Below, one piece after another: positions 22,740 through 33,094 of a stretch of DNA of 64,000 bases. Source of the DNA: Xestospongia muta (taxonomy: Eukaryota; Porifera; Demospongiae; Haplosclerida; Petrosiidae); contig OY848917.1 of assembly GCA_963693285.1 (NCBI GenBank), positions 9,548,192-9,612,191 of the forward strand. The letters run 5' to 3'. Numbering within the stretch: position 1 is the first letter of the stretch; each line of letters begins with the position of its first letter. Both the position numbers and the translations under genes were made by a program. Under the pieces are notes generated by a model, which saw only the letters and a list, made by a program, of their open reading frames with translations, was not told the DNA's origin and made no database searches.

Positions 22740-23660
22740 GTACTTTACTCTCTTCGTCAGTATCATTTTCTAAACATCTGTCTACATTTCTGAAATTAAA
22801 GCCTATCCAGTAACTTGCTAAGTAATACTAAGGAAGGACATGTTACATATTGATAAATTAACTACTAGTGTTTTAATCCTTTATTACAAATAATATTCAA
22901 ATAGTTGAACAATGACATTCTCCCAAACTGTAGTCATGTTGCACAAATTAATTTTATACTGATAATGCATTTAAAAGTATCTCTATGCTGTCATACAAAG
23001 TATTAACATCCTTTGTGTTACTTTGATGTTTGACTATATCTGTTTCAGTCAGGAATTTAAAAGTACAAAGTTCACAGTTACATTATACTACCACATTTGT
23101 ACTTTATAAAGAATTTAACTAGCCTGCACTGTTTATTCTATTACATGATAGTACATATTTTATGTATAGAGTATTTTAGTGTGTGATGGTGTGTCCATTG
23201 GTTAACATGTTTCACATGACAAAATTTCATAGCAAAGAAATTTTATGTGCATTTTTCTTGACTGTTTTTCTCATTGATATAAGTCTTAAGTCTATCCAGT
23301 AACTTTCTAACAAATGTAACAGTAAACGGTTTATTAAGGCTTGTCACTTATAATGATTTACTGTCACCTTCAATTTGGTTAGACAGTTAATGTCACTAAT
23401 GTTGTGATATGAATATATAATACTAGGAACATTTTGCATATTGGTAAAATTTACTACAATTGGTTTTAATCCTTTACTACAACAAGTGTTATTCAATGAA
23501 ATGTTAATGAATACATTTGCAAAATAACGTGTACATTACATCTGATAAGATGACATAGATATGCCATATAATAATAAAATAAAGTGATAATCTAATAAAG
23601 TGGACTTTTGATTTAGACAAAATCCCAAGTATATATATATATTATAATATTAATTTTAAA
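22740..23660. repeat. Duplicated 3' flank of beta-trefoil-like copy B
   Basis: Non-coding. It aligns with 8640-9440 and partly with 28735-29000, and carries a short TA run next to the gene. Confidence 0.6.
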
Positions 23661-23667
23661 AATGATT

Positions 23668-24256
23668 CTACAGTTTTGAAGACAGTGAAAATAGTCCAAT
23701 GATATTAAAATGTAGCTCTTTCCATGGCATTGTGTCAGTATTCTGGTTAGTTTCTGCATTATTTTTCTCAACTTCTGTAACAAGCTGAACTCCATTGACA
23801 TCTCCTACACTTAAGTAGTAATTCTGTCCATTATGTACAGTTCTAAGTCTAACATTAATTTGAGTACCAATAGGTTCCATAGTAAACTCAGCTCCTGTAC
23901 CTTGTGATCCCTACATACAAGATTAAAGTTTAAGTTGTTACATAAAATGATAATCTACTCACTAAAATCAGAGTGGATGGATGTATAACAATTAATTCCA
24001 TTTGTCCCATTTGACTCTGACTGATGATCTGATTTGTAGTATTTGGTTTATCCCAAATTTTAAGATTAACTAAACAAAATATGCTAATTAATATAGTTGA
24101 AATTCAATAGTACTTTGTAAGACCCAATATTATTAAAAAGAGATAATTCTTTCAAACTTACAGGCATTATTTAAACTTGTGATACCTACAAGACCAATTC
24201 CTGAGATATGTGCCAAATGATATCCAGTTCCATGACAGAATAGAACATTAGTGACA
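23668..24256 (-). pseudogene. Beta-trefoil-like gene, copy B, 5'-truncated
   Basis: Exon 3 (23668-23910) and exon 2 (23963-24069) are open and correctly bordered, ending KELHFNIIGLFSLSSKL. Exon 1 runs from 24162 but its similarity stops at about 24256, inside the NVTNV codons, before the initiator ATG. The promoter and start are replaced by unrelated DNA that continues into the PPxY cassette. Its upstream flank appears to resume at about 27220 (compare 10220 onward), so about 3 kb was inserted and cut the gene off from its promoter. Confidence 0.75.
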
Positions 24257-24639
24257 TTAATATCACACATATCAGTAAAAGTAGTCACTTGCTTTAGTTT
24301 CAAAATATAATATAGACAAATAAAACTTAACTTCTTTTATGAAGGCTTTTACTAACTCTCAGAAATATTGCCATTCCAATGTGCAATTGTGAATACAAGT
24401 TTCCTCATGAGAGTAATTATATGTATCAGTATATTGTAATCTGATCACAATTCACAAATCTCTTAAAAACCAAACTTAATCTGTAAACAACACTTTTGTG
24501 TATTTCTGGTCAATTCATTGCTTACTGATGCCCAATGACTCAACACATTATAGACATTTCCTTCATATATGGTGTAACTGATTTTAAGGAAACACTAACA
24601 CCTGGTACCTCTTTCCTGCTCCTACAGATCAAAAGCCTG

Positions 24640-24892
24640 TGTTTACTATTATTACAACTTGCAAGTTCGAAACTAGTGAAATGTGTGAACTATTTGGAGG
24701 ATTTTGGTCAAAGTAGTATATCTGTTTCTACTTACCTTCCAAACTTTTTTAGGTTGTATTGTTTATTTTTCTATAGTAGGATCTGCTTGGGCTAGCAGTC
24801 TACCTTTGAACTTTAATAGAGTAGAAGAATGTACAGGAGAGGACTTTAAAGGACACATATTTCCAGAAGATGGGTGTGGCTATGCATATTGA
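24640..24892 (+). other. Possible pair of orphan exons
   Basis: One piece reads DQKPVFTIITTCKFETSEMC then ELFGGFWSK. After a TTTTTTAG acceptor, a second reads CIVYFSIVGSAWASSLPLNF, then NRVEECTGEDFKGHIFPEDG and CGYAY with stop. The cysteine and aromatic content looks like real extracellular protein, but no start, family or paralogue is visible in the window. Confidence 0.25.
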
Positions 24893-25019
24893 TTCTGTGT
24901 CTTCTTGTTTGCTTGAGTTTTGATTTCCTTCTCTCTTCTTTTGTTAAAAGAGTAATTTGATGTGCAAGTTGGACTTGACCTATTATGTTTTAAATAGTAC
25001 TTTGTAAGACCCAATATCA

Positions 25020-25125
25020 TTTAAAGAGATAACTGTTTCAAATGTATAGCCATTATTTAAACTTGTGATGCCTATAAAACCAATTCCTGGGATGTGTGCC
25101 AAATGATATTTAGTCCCATTGTGTG
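25020..25125 (-). pseudogene. Orphan exon-1 fragment of the beta-trefoil-like family
   Basis: About 100 bases match the 3' part of exon 1 and its donor, minus strand (HLAHIPGIGFIGITSLNN-like). No other exon of this copy exists here. It adjoins the left direct repeat of the PPxY cassette. Confidence 0.6.
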
Positions 25126-25333
25126 ATAAGTGCAGTTTTATTTCACATAATATGTTAATTATTACATTACTCTTATTGATTTATATGTATTATCTGTAAT
25201 GTTCCATTAATAAAGTCCTTACTAAATGTCATGCTAAAATGAGTGTGCAAGTAGACATTGTCTAGAATCACTAGTTAACAAGATGTTTTCTAGCAGTGAA
25301 GTTCAAAGTCACCTTTCTTTCATAGCATCATCA
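25115..25333. repeat. Left direct repeat flanking the PPxY cassette
   Basis: About 210 bases resembling 26950-27180, in the same orientation, ending at an AGCATCATC / ACATCATC boundary. The PPxY gene lies between the two copies. Confidence 0.6.
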
Positions 25334-25542
25334 ACAACAAAGAGAAACAACCACTACAGAGGAGAGATAGTGGAGCTGACAGTACTACAGACAATATTAG
25401 AAATAGACGTATGATGTATGAAACCAGAGAACAGACTTACAGCTAGGGGACAGAAGGAAGGAGGTTCACTAGTGGATGTAGGTAGGTGGGGGAGGGGTCT
25501 CAGGGGGAGGAGACCACTCTAACTATACGCACCGTTCATATT

Positions 25543-26508
25543 ATGGCTACTAGTAGATTTAACTTTGGCTCTACTGTAAAGGATCGTAGTGTGTTTGAAG
25601 TCACTGAAAATCCATCCGTTTGCTTTGGAGATCAACCAAATTATGAACCAAGGAGGATAGATTCTTGTCCAAGATATCGTGGTGGACAGGATAATCCTAG
25701 ATCAACAAATTTAAGCATTGATTATGTTACTGAATCTGTAAAAGGTGTAAACCTTGAAGCACCACCACCTTCTTATGAGGAATGTACCAAGAAACAAACT
25801 TTGGATGAGATAGAAGAAGAATTGAAACGACTTTGGGAAGATCATTGCGAAGAGAATGGTCATGAAAAAGCTTGGATTACTTTGATAGCTTATTTACAGA
25901 TTTATCATCCTTACAAATCTAACCAAGAGCTCTTCTATAAAGTATGGGAAATTAAGTCACAGTATTCTCCATTGTCAAATTACACTATTGAGAAGAGAGT
26001 TTGGTTTAGAATGTGGGTAAAACTATGTTTAAAGAAAAGGGAAGCTACCTGGTTTGATGTTAGTACCTTCATGTCGATGACTTATGATGATCTTGTGAAT
26101 GCTACACTCCCTCTATTGAACAAAGAGGATCTTATTCCAGCTGTTATTAACCTTAATAAGGAAGGCCAAATTCAACCTATTGTACATCAATGGGAAAACA
26201 CTGAAGAAAGAAGTCTATTACTTTATTGGAATTACCACTTTTTTCATTGTGATTCAAAAGAGCAAGCTTGGGAAAATTTGTTAAAATACGTTGATACTAA
26301 GTTTCCTCTCAAAGATCATTATGAATTAAGTCAAAAATTGTTTGTACTCTCAATGAATGTATCACCTGGTTTGTTTCTCATGAGTCAAGATAATCATTCA
26401 GAATATGTATACCATCTCAAGGTGTTCAATTCTCTGGCTAGTCTCTCAAGAAGAAAGGTCACATGGAAGCAACTATTCCAAGACCCTTACAAAACTCTCA
26501 GTTCATGA
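25543..26508 (+). CDS. Uncharacterised PPxY protein with internal 132-residue repeat, copy 2
   Basis: Same architecture and length (321 residues) as copy 1: MATSRFNFGSTV start, PRYRGGQDNPRST, PPPSY at residues 74-78, then two repeat units (about 95-205 and 226-316) with invariant W111/W243 and AW--L--Y spacing. One exon, no stops. Replacements against copy 1 are few (for example K109 for E, Y121 for H, W217 for M), so the duplication is recent or the protein is constrained. About 150 bases upstream an open stretch reading KQPLQRRDSGADSTTDNI ends at a TAG in both copies and may be part of an older 5' exon. Function unknown. A role recruiting WW-domain proteins is inferred from the motif only. 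Confidence 0.75.
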   Translation: MATSRFNFGSTVKDRSVFEVTENPSVCFGDQPNYEPRRIDSCPRYRGGQDNPRSTNLSIDYVTESVKGVNLEAPPPSYEECTKKQTLDEIEEELKRLWEDHCEENGHEKAWITLIAYLQIYHPYKSNQELFYKVWEIKSQYSPLSNYTIEKRVWFRMWVKLCLKKREATWFDVSTFMSMTYDDLVNATLPLLNKEDLIPAVINLNKEGQIQPIVHQWENTEERSLLLYWNYHFFHCDSKEQAWENLLKYVDTKFPLKDHYELSQKLFVLSMNVSPGLFLMSQDNHSEYVYHLKVFNSLASLSRRKVTWKQLFQDPYKTLSS

Positions 26509-26698
26509 TTTTGTGTATTAATAATAATTTTTGATCACATGTTAATGCTTTAAATGGTCAGAAACAAAACTGTAAATAAAATGACAGAATATGTTTGGAA
26601 GTCACAACATCTGGCAGAAGTGGGTGGAATCTGCTGTCTTTATGAAGATATAATACACACCTTTATCATGTCGTTTGGCCAGGCAAATTTTATTGGCA

Positions 26699-26813
26699 GT
26701 GTCTATTCGTCCGGCAGGAAATGTATACTTTGTTGTGTATTAAACTGATCCCCACCTCCTAAAACCTTTATACAACAAAGTATACATTTCCTGCCGGACA
26801 AATAGACACTACG
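26699..26813. mobile_element. MITE with 42-bp inverted arms and 8-9-bp target duplication
   Basis: Inverted arms of about 42 bases with two mismatches lie at about 26700-26741 and 26772-26813, around a loop of about 30 bases. AATTTTATT occurs immediately on both sides, and the homologous site near copy 1 (about 7457-7470) has a single AATTTATT with no insert. That gives an empty-site proof of insertion. An 8-9-bp duplication suits hAT-type mobilisation. There is no coding capacity. Confidence 0.85.
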
Positions 26814-26949
26814 AATTTTATTATTTAACAACGTGCATGTGTTGGCTAACTTGAGACCAATATGTCATATCTGTGAATGTCTTTACATTACATTTTAGGT
26901 ACAGTACCAAGAAGAGTATTATGTTAGGTATATTGATTTCTTACACATT

Positions 26950-27180
26950 ACAATGTGTTCGTGTGTAATAAGTGCTGTTCTATTTCACAAAAAATTATGT
27001 TAATTATTGTATTACTGTTATTGATTTATATGTATCTAAACTGTAATGTTCCATTAATCAATTCCTTACTAAATGACATATTAGTTGAGGAATTAAAGTA
27101 AACATTGTCTACAGTCACTAGCTAACAGGATGTTTTCCTGCAGAGAAGTCCAAGTCACTTCTGTTTGATAACATCATCTA
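26950..27180. repeat. Right direct repeat flanking the PPxY cassette
   Basis: Matches 25115-25333 with scattered differences. DNA beyond about 27220 resembles 10220-11400, the upstream flank of copy A. Confidence 0.6.
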
Positions 27181-28730
27181 TGGATTATTGCTGGAATGTG
27201 TTTTATGAATCACTTGTACTAAGTTTGACAGGAACATGAGGACAAATAGTAATGACAAATTATAATGCATACCCTCTTTAGAAAAAGCAAGTCATTAGTA
27301 TACTTTAGGTATTACATACAAACACATCCTACAGGTCACTGTCTTCCTGGAAGCAAGACAGGTTATGTAAGAAGGCAAAGGGACTTCCCTTTGACAATAT
27401 AATTTCTCTTTTTACAATGGAATGCTTAAGCATGTTTCAAAGTCATTTTTAGAAGACTATTTTAATGGTAATTTTTTGTATTGATTCTTGCACTGAAAAG
27501 ACAAAGAAAACTTTGTGACCCGGTTGTCCATTTTTGTGTCCAAGTTAACATAACTAGGTACATGAAAGCTCACTAAAGGAGAAATCTTAAAATTATCAAT
27601 CACATTATGGAAACTATGGGAACCTGAATTGATAGGATGCTCTCTGAACATCATGGACATATTTTGGGAATATCATCAAATGATAAATGAAATATAATAG
27701 AAGGTAATATACCATGTATCTGACATTATATACATGTATGTGTTATAGTCTATGTACAATAATAAAACCACAAGTCATTTTAATAATTAACTTTTTAAAT
27801 TAGCATACATGTATGTTTCTCAACACAAATGATCATCAATTAATAATGATAAACAATAATTATAGACCTTCTTGACTACATCATAACTGACCTTGACAAA
27901 TTATATGGTGGTGGTCCATGTTTGGTATGGTTACCCAAGATAAAGTTTGGTGTTGAAATGTGAAATTCCATTGAATCATGGATTAGGATAACCTCCATAG
28001 GACAAATAGTTTGGCATTGTCACAAATGACTGTGACACAAATACTAACAGTTTTGAAGTAATTAATGACAATGTAAATGTGAATTATTAGTGTTCCATTG
28101 ATTATAACAGCAACTAATATACAAGTGATCTGGACAATATCTATTGTAAAAAAATACAATTGGACATCTTCATAATTTCATTTACAACAAACACAAACTA
28201 AGATGACATCGCACTAATGTGAGCCAGAGTTCTTTATCTGAGTGACATAATGAAAACATTGAACAAGTCATGAACTGTTAGAGAGTTCATTCACCTTAAG
28301 ATAGTTGTTACGAAATATGTCATTAACGTGATCTACTTGTGGGAGTATTCAACGACATATGTCTCTAAAAATAGTAACACTGGATTGTATTGGCAAATTT
28401 ACTATACATATTGTGCATACTATAATATAAATATTATGTATACTTATAGCATTATGGGTTCTGTACCCATAGATATTACAATGGACTGTAGCAACAAAAT
28501 TCCTAGTAACATTAATATATTTTCAATTAGTTTTATATTTCATATAGGATTCAGTCATGGTACATCACAACATTTTTTATCATTTGAAATATTAAACTCT
28601 TAGGTCCACAATATCAAGCTGACATGATAAAAGAAAGAACAAAGAATACATGTAAGATGTATGTGTATATGAATAGGCAGTGTCATTACTGCCTCTCTTA
28701 TTTGTTTAAATATCAGTGATAATAGCAGTT
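27181..28730. repeat. Diverged upstream flank of copy B, non-coding
   Basis: Patchy similarity to 10220-11400 and 30230-31300 in the same order. Short open frames here are not conserved in those relatives, so I see no gene. Confidence 0.5.
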
Positions 28731-29451
28731 TAACAATGACATTCTCTTAACTTGTAGTTGTGTTGCACAAAATAATTTTACACTGATAATGCATTTTAAA
28801 TTATATCTACGTTGTTTAGAAGTATAAACGTCTGTTGTGTTACTTTGATGTTTGACAATGTTTGTTTCAATAGGACTTTAAAGCACAAAGTTCATAGTTA
28901 CATTATACTGCCACATTTGTACTTGATGAATATTTTAATTAAACTAATGACAAACTAACCTGCACTGTTTATTGTATTACATGTAGGGACTTAACTATAC
29001 ACAACTACATAACTATAGATGTAGGGACATAACTATACACAATGTGTTATGTGACTTGACTTATTATGAGATATGATATACTTAATGGTAGATAATCTTG
29101 TATATTGTCTTATATGCCAATATATCTTTTGTCCCATAAGTAATTCAACAGTAATGTGGCAGGTGTGACTAATAATAATTATTTGATGGACTAAACATCA
29201 AATGTGTTATGAAATGAAATGATATGTTGTGAAAGTGAAAGCAATTCATTTCAAAAGGTACAACAACAAATGTTATTCTATCAATTTTTATTAATAAAAT
29301 TACAAAAGTAACATGTACATTACATCTGATAAGATGATATAGATAGGCTATATAATAATAAAATAAATTGATAATCTAGTAAAATGGACTTTTAATTGTG
29401 ACAATAGAGAGTCAAATATATATATATTATAATATTGATAAAATGATGACT

Positions 29452-30090
29452 CTACAGTTTTGAAGACAGTGAAGATAGTCCAATGATATTAAAATGTAGC
29501 TCTTTCCATGGCATTGGGTCAATATTCTGGTTAGCTTTTGCATTATTTTTCTCAGCTTCTGTAACAAGTCGAACTCCATTGACATCTCCTACACTTAAGT
29601 AGTAATTCTGTCCATTATGTACAGTTCTAAGTCTAACATTAATTTGAGTACCAATAGGTTCCATAGTAAACTCAGCTCCTGTACCTTGTGATCCCTACAT
29701 ACAAGATTAAAGTTTAAGTTGTTACATAAAATGATAATATACTCACTAATGTCAGAGAGGATGGATGTATAACAATTAATTCCATTTGTCCCATTTGACT
29801 CTGACTGATGATCTGATTTGTAGTATTTGGTTTATCCCAAATTTTAAGATTAACTAAACAAAATATGCTAATTAATATAGTTGAAATTCAATAGTACTTT
29901 GTAAGACCCAATATTATTAAAAAGAAATAATTCCTTCAAACTTACAGACATTATTTAAACTTGTGGTGCCAACAAGACCAATTCCTGGGATATGTGCCAA
30001 ATGATATCCAGTTCCATGACAGAATAGAACATTAGTGACATTAGTAGATGGACTGGTAACATTGTCTGGTATACTCATAAGATTAGCCAT
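29452..30090 (-). CDS. Beta-trefoil-like small protein, copy C
   Basis: Exons 29946-30090, 29747-29853 and 29452-29694 (145, 107 and 243 nt) give 164 residues with consistent phases (1 then 0). Three segments end in FNLKIW (residue 49), FTMEPIG (93) and FNIIGL (152). The third has VRLRTVHNGQNYYLSV. This suggests a beta-trefoil fold; the biochemical role is unknown. Three Asn-Xaa-Thr sites fall in the N-terminal 20 residues or near PNTTN, odd for a protein without a visible signal peptide. Unlike A and D, the frame upstream of the ATG stays open through a hydrophobic stretch (YYIVIFILLAII) but has no ATG. An ATTAAA lies about 55 bases behind the stop. Confidence 0.7.
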
Positions 30091-30214
30091 GATGATTGCT
30101 AATAAAATAAAGATAACTATATAATAAGTATAAAGTTTTATTGAAAATTTATTTCTCTTACAGTTATTCTGCAATAGCTATAATTTGATGATAACTGTTA
30201 GTTGTTCTCAGATG

Positions 30215-30223
30215 CTTTATATA
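30215..30223 (-). promoter_or_regulatory. TATA box of copy C
   Basis: TATATAAAG on the minus strand, 125 bases before the ATG, at the same place as in copies A and D. Confidence 0.6.
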
Positions 30224-32321
30224 TCCACCTTGACAGGAACATAAGATGAAATAGTATTGACAAGTTATGATGCAATAACCTTGTTAGGACATTGGTACTT
30301 TACACCTAAAAGGTCACTGTTTTTCCTGTAAGTATGTAAAATGTAATGTGAGAAGACAAAGGGACTTTCCCTCTAATATTAGGTTTCTCTCCTTACAATG
30401 GAATGTTGAGCTGTGTTTCACAGCTGACATTATTTATTTAGAAGACAAATTTTTTTATATATTGATTGTGACTTGTTCGTTTTGTGTGTCTAAGTTAATA
30501 TTGCTAGATTAAAGTTAGTTATCTAGAAATCATTGAATATGTGACTTATCTAGGATACCTGAATTAATGAGATGATCTAAATATCACATGGTCATACTTG
30601 CACCAACAAATGATAAATCATGATACGAGCAAGTGTACCTATGTACCTGAGAATGATTGCGTGTATATGTCACAGTCTATGTGTCATGATGAAATGAATG
30701 GTGACAAAGGTCATTTTAATATTTGCTTGTTATCTGTAATTATTAAAAAATGGTTAGCAATACAAATAACCATTTAATTAAAATAATAAAATAAAATAAT
30801 AATAATTGGTATATGATATCTGACTCTGACAAATTATAGGGTGGTCATCCATGTATTGTCTTCCTAGGGAAAAGTTGGTATTGAGACTAGAATAAATGTC
30901 TGTTTGTAATGAATACACTGAAGGAGAGTGATCTGGAATAATATCTAATGTAAAAGGCAGACATTACTTTTCATTAATAACACATCATTAATTTTAATAT
31001 AAGATTTACTCTTTAAAGTGAGCTTGAGTTAGATATTTACTCTATAGCAACATATGACAAGTTAAGAAATGCTAGAAAGAACCAATTCCACTTATTACAC
31101 TTAAGTTAACTCATGTTACTAAAATGGTGTATAGGTGGGAGTGTCCATATCCATACTGTCATCATACAGTAACATTGCATTAGAACTATATTATTAACAT
31201 TAACTCTAGAAACTACTACATTGTGTATAGCTATACAAATATTCAGCATTATGGATTCTGTATCAACAAATATTACCATAAGTTATAAATGAGCAATAAA
31301 AGTTCAGTATACTTTTGAATTATACAAGTTTAAGCACATAAATAAATATATCTCATTGTCAATAGTCGTTATACTTTTCTCTCACAATTAATTGTAATAT
31401 TCATAACTTAGAAATGAAATATAAAGGCAAACTATCCTTCAATGAATCATTAACCAAATTCATTGCTATATTTAGTTCAGTTGCAGTTGACATAGTGAGA
31501 AGCCATATAGTGCTATTATTAATAAACTTGTGATAAAATACTGCAGCTAATGACAGTACAAAGTTTATAACCCACAAGTACTATGTTTCATGTATATTAT
31601 TTTTTAACAAAGTATTGAGACTCATCATATAGTATATATACCAGCACATCACATCTGGTAGAAGAGGTCACAAATATATTCCCTGGCTTGTATCACATTT
31701 CCTATATTTGTTAATATCAACTCTAAATAATGTGATCATAACATTTTCATTAACAGTACTAGTCAACAATTATCAACTTGTAACATGTAATAGGAAAATG
31801 TATCCAATAGTACTAAGATATGTAACATTGAAAGCATATCTAATTTGTTATATACAAATATAACCTATTATTATTATGGTATTTATAGATGTAGGGACAT
31901 AACTATACATAATGTGTTATGTGACTTGACTTAATATGAGATATGACATACTTAATGGTAGATAATCTTGTATATTGTCTTATATGCCAATATATCTTTT
32001 GTCCTATAAGTAATTCAACAGTAATGTGGCAGGTGTGGCTAAAAATAATTAATTGATGAACTAAACATCAAATGTGTTATGAAATGAAATGAAATGTTGT
32101 GAAAGTGAAAGCAATTCATTTCAAAAGGTACAACAACAAATGTTATTCAATCAAATTTTATTAATAAAATTACAAAAGTAACATGTACATTACATCTGAT
32201 AATATGATATAGATAGGCCATATAATAATAAAATAAATTGATAATCTAGTAAAATGGACTTTTAATTGTGACAATAGAGAGTCAAATATATATATATTAT
32301 AATATTGATAAAATGATGACT

Positions 32322-32960
32322 CTACAGTTTTGAAGACAGTGAAGATAGTCCAATGATATTAAAATGTAGCTCTTTCCATGGCATTGGGTCAATATTCTGG
32401 TTAGCTTTTGCATTATTTTTCTCAGCTTCTGTAACAAGTCGAACTCCATTGACATCTCCTACACTTAAGTAGTAATTCTGTCCATTATGTACAGTTCTAA
32501 GTCTAACATTAATTTGAGTACCAATAGGTTCCATAGTAAACTCAGCTCCTGTACCTTGTGATCCCTACATACAAGATTAAAGTTTAAGTTGTTACATAAA
32601 ATGATAATATACTCACTAATGTCAGAGAGGATGGATGTATAACAATTAATTCCATTTGTCCCATTTGACTCTGACTGATGATCTGATTTGTAGTATTTGG
32701 TTTATCCCAAATTTTAAGATTAACTAAACAAAATATGCTAATTAATATAGTTGAAATTCAATAGTACTTTGTAAGACCCAATATTATTAAAAAGAAATAA
32801 TTCCTTCAAACTTACAGACATTATTTAAACTTGTGATGCCAACAAGACCAATTCCTGGGATATGTGCCAAATGATATCCAGTTCCATGACAGAATAGAAC
32901 ATTAGTGACATTAGTAGATGGACTGGTAACATTGTCTGGTATACTCATAAGATTAGCCAT
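32322..32960 (-). CDS. Beta-trefoil-like small protein, copy D
   Basis: Exons 32816-32960, 32617-32723 and 32322-32564. I see no amino-acid difference from copy C in exon 3; only a silent or near-silent change lies in exon 1 (GTGATGCC against GTGGTGCC). As in copy A, an in-frame TAA precedes the ATG, which supports MANLMS as the start. The product would be the same 164-residue beta-trefoil-like protein. Confidence 0.7.
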
Positions 32961-33085
32961 GATGATTGCTAATAAAATAAAGACAACTATATAATAAGTA
33001 TAAAGTTTTATTGAAAATTTTTTTCCTCTTTTAGTTATTCTGCAATAGCTATAATTTGATGATAACTGTTAGTTGTTCTCAGATG

Positions 33086-33094
33086 CTTTATATA
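33086..33094 (-). promoter_or_regulatory. TATA box of copy D
   Basis: TATATAAAG on the minus strand, 126 bases before the ATG. Confidence 0.6.

Larger units (their letters stand above)
28990..31865. repeat. Tandem duplication, unit 1 (about 2.87 kb)
   Basis: Nearly identical to the following 2.87 kb. Corresponding points are offset by 2,870 bases (29452 and 32322, 29694 and 32564, 30090 and 32960). It contains gene copy C, its promoter and upstream flank. Both units begin at GATGTAGGGACATAACTATA. Confidence 0.9.
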
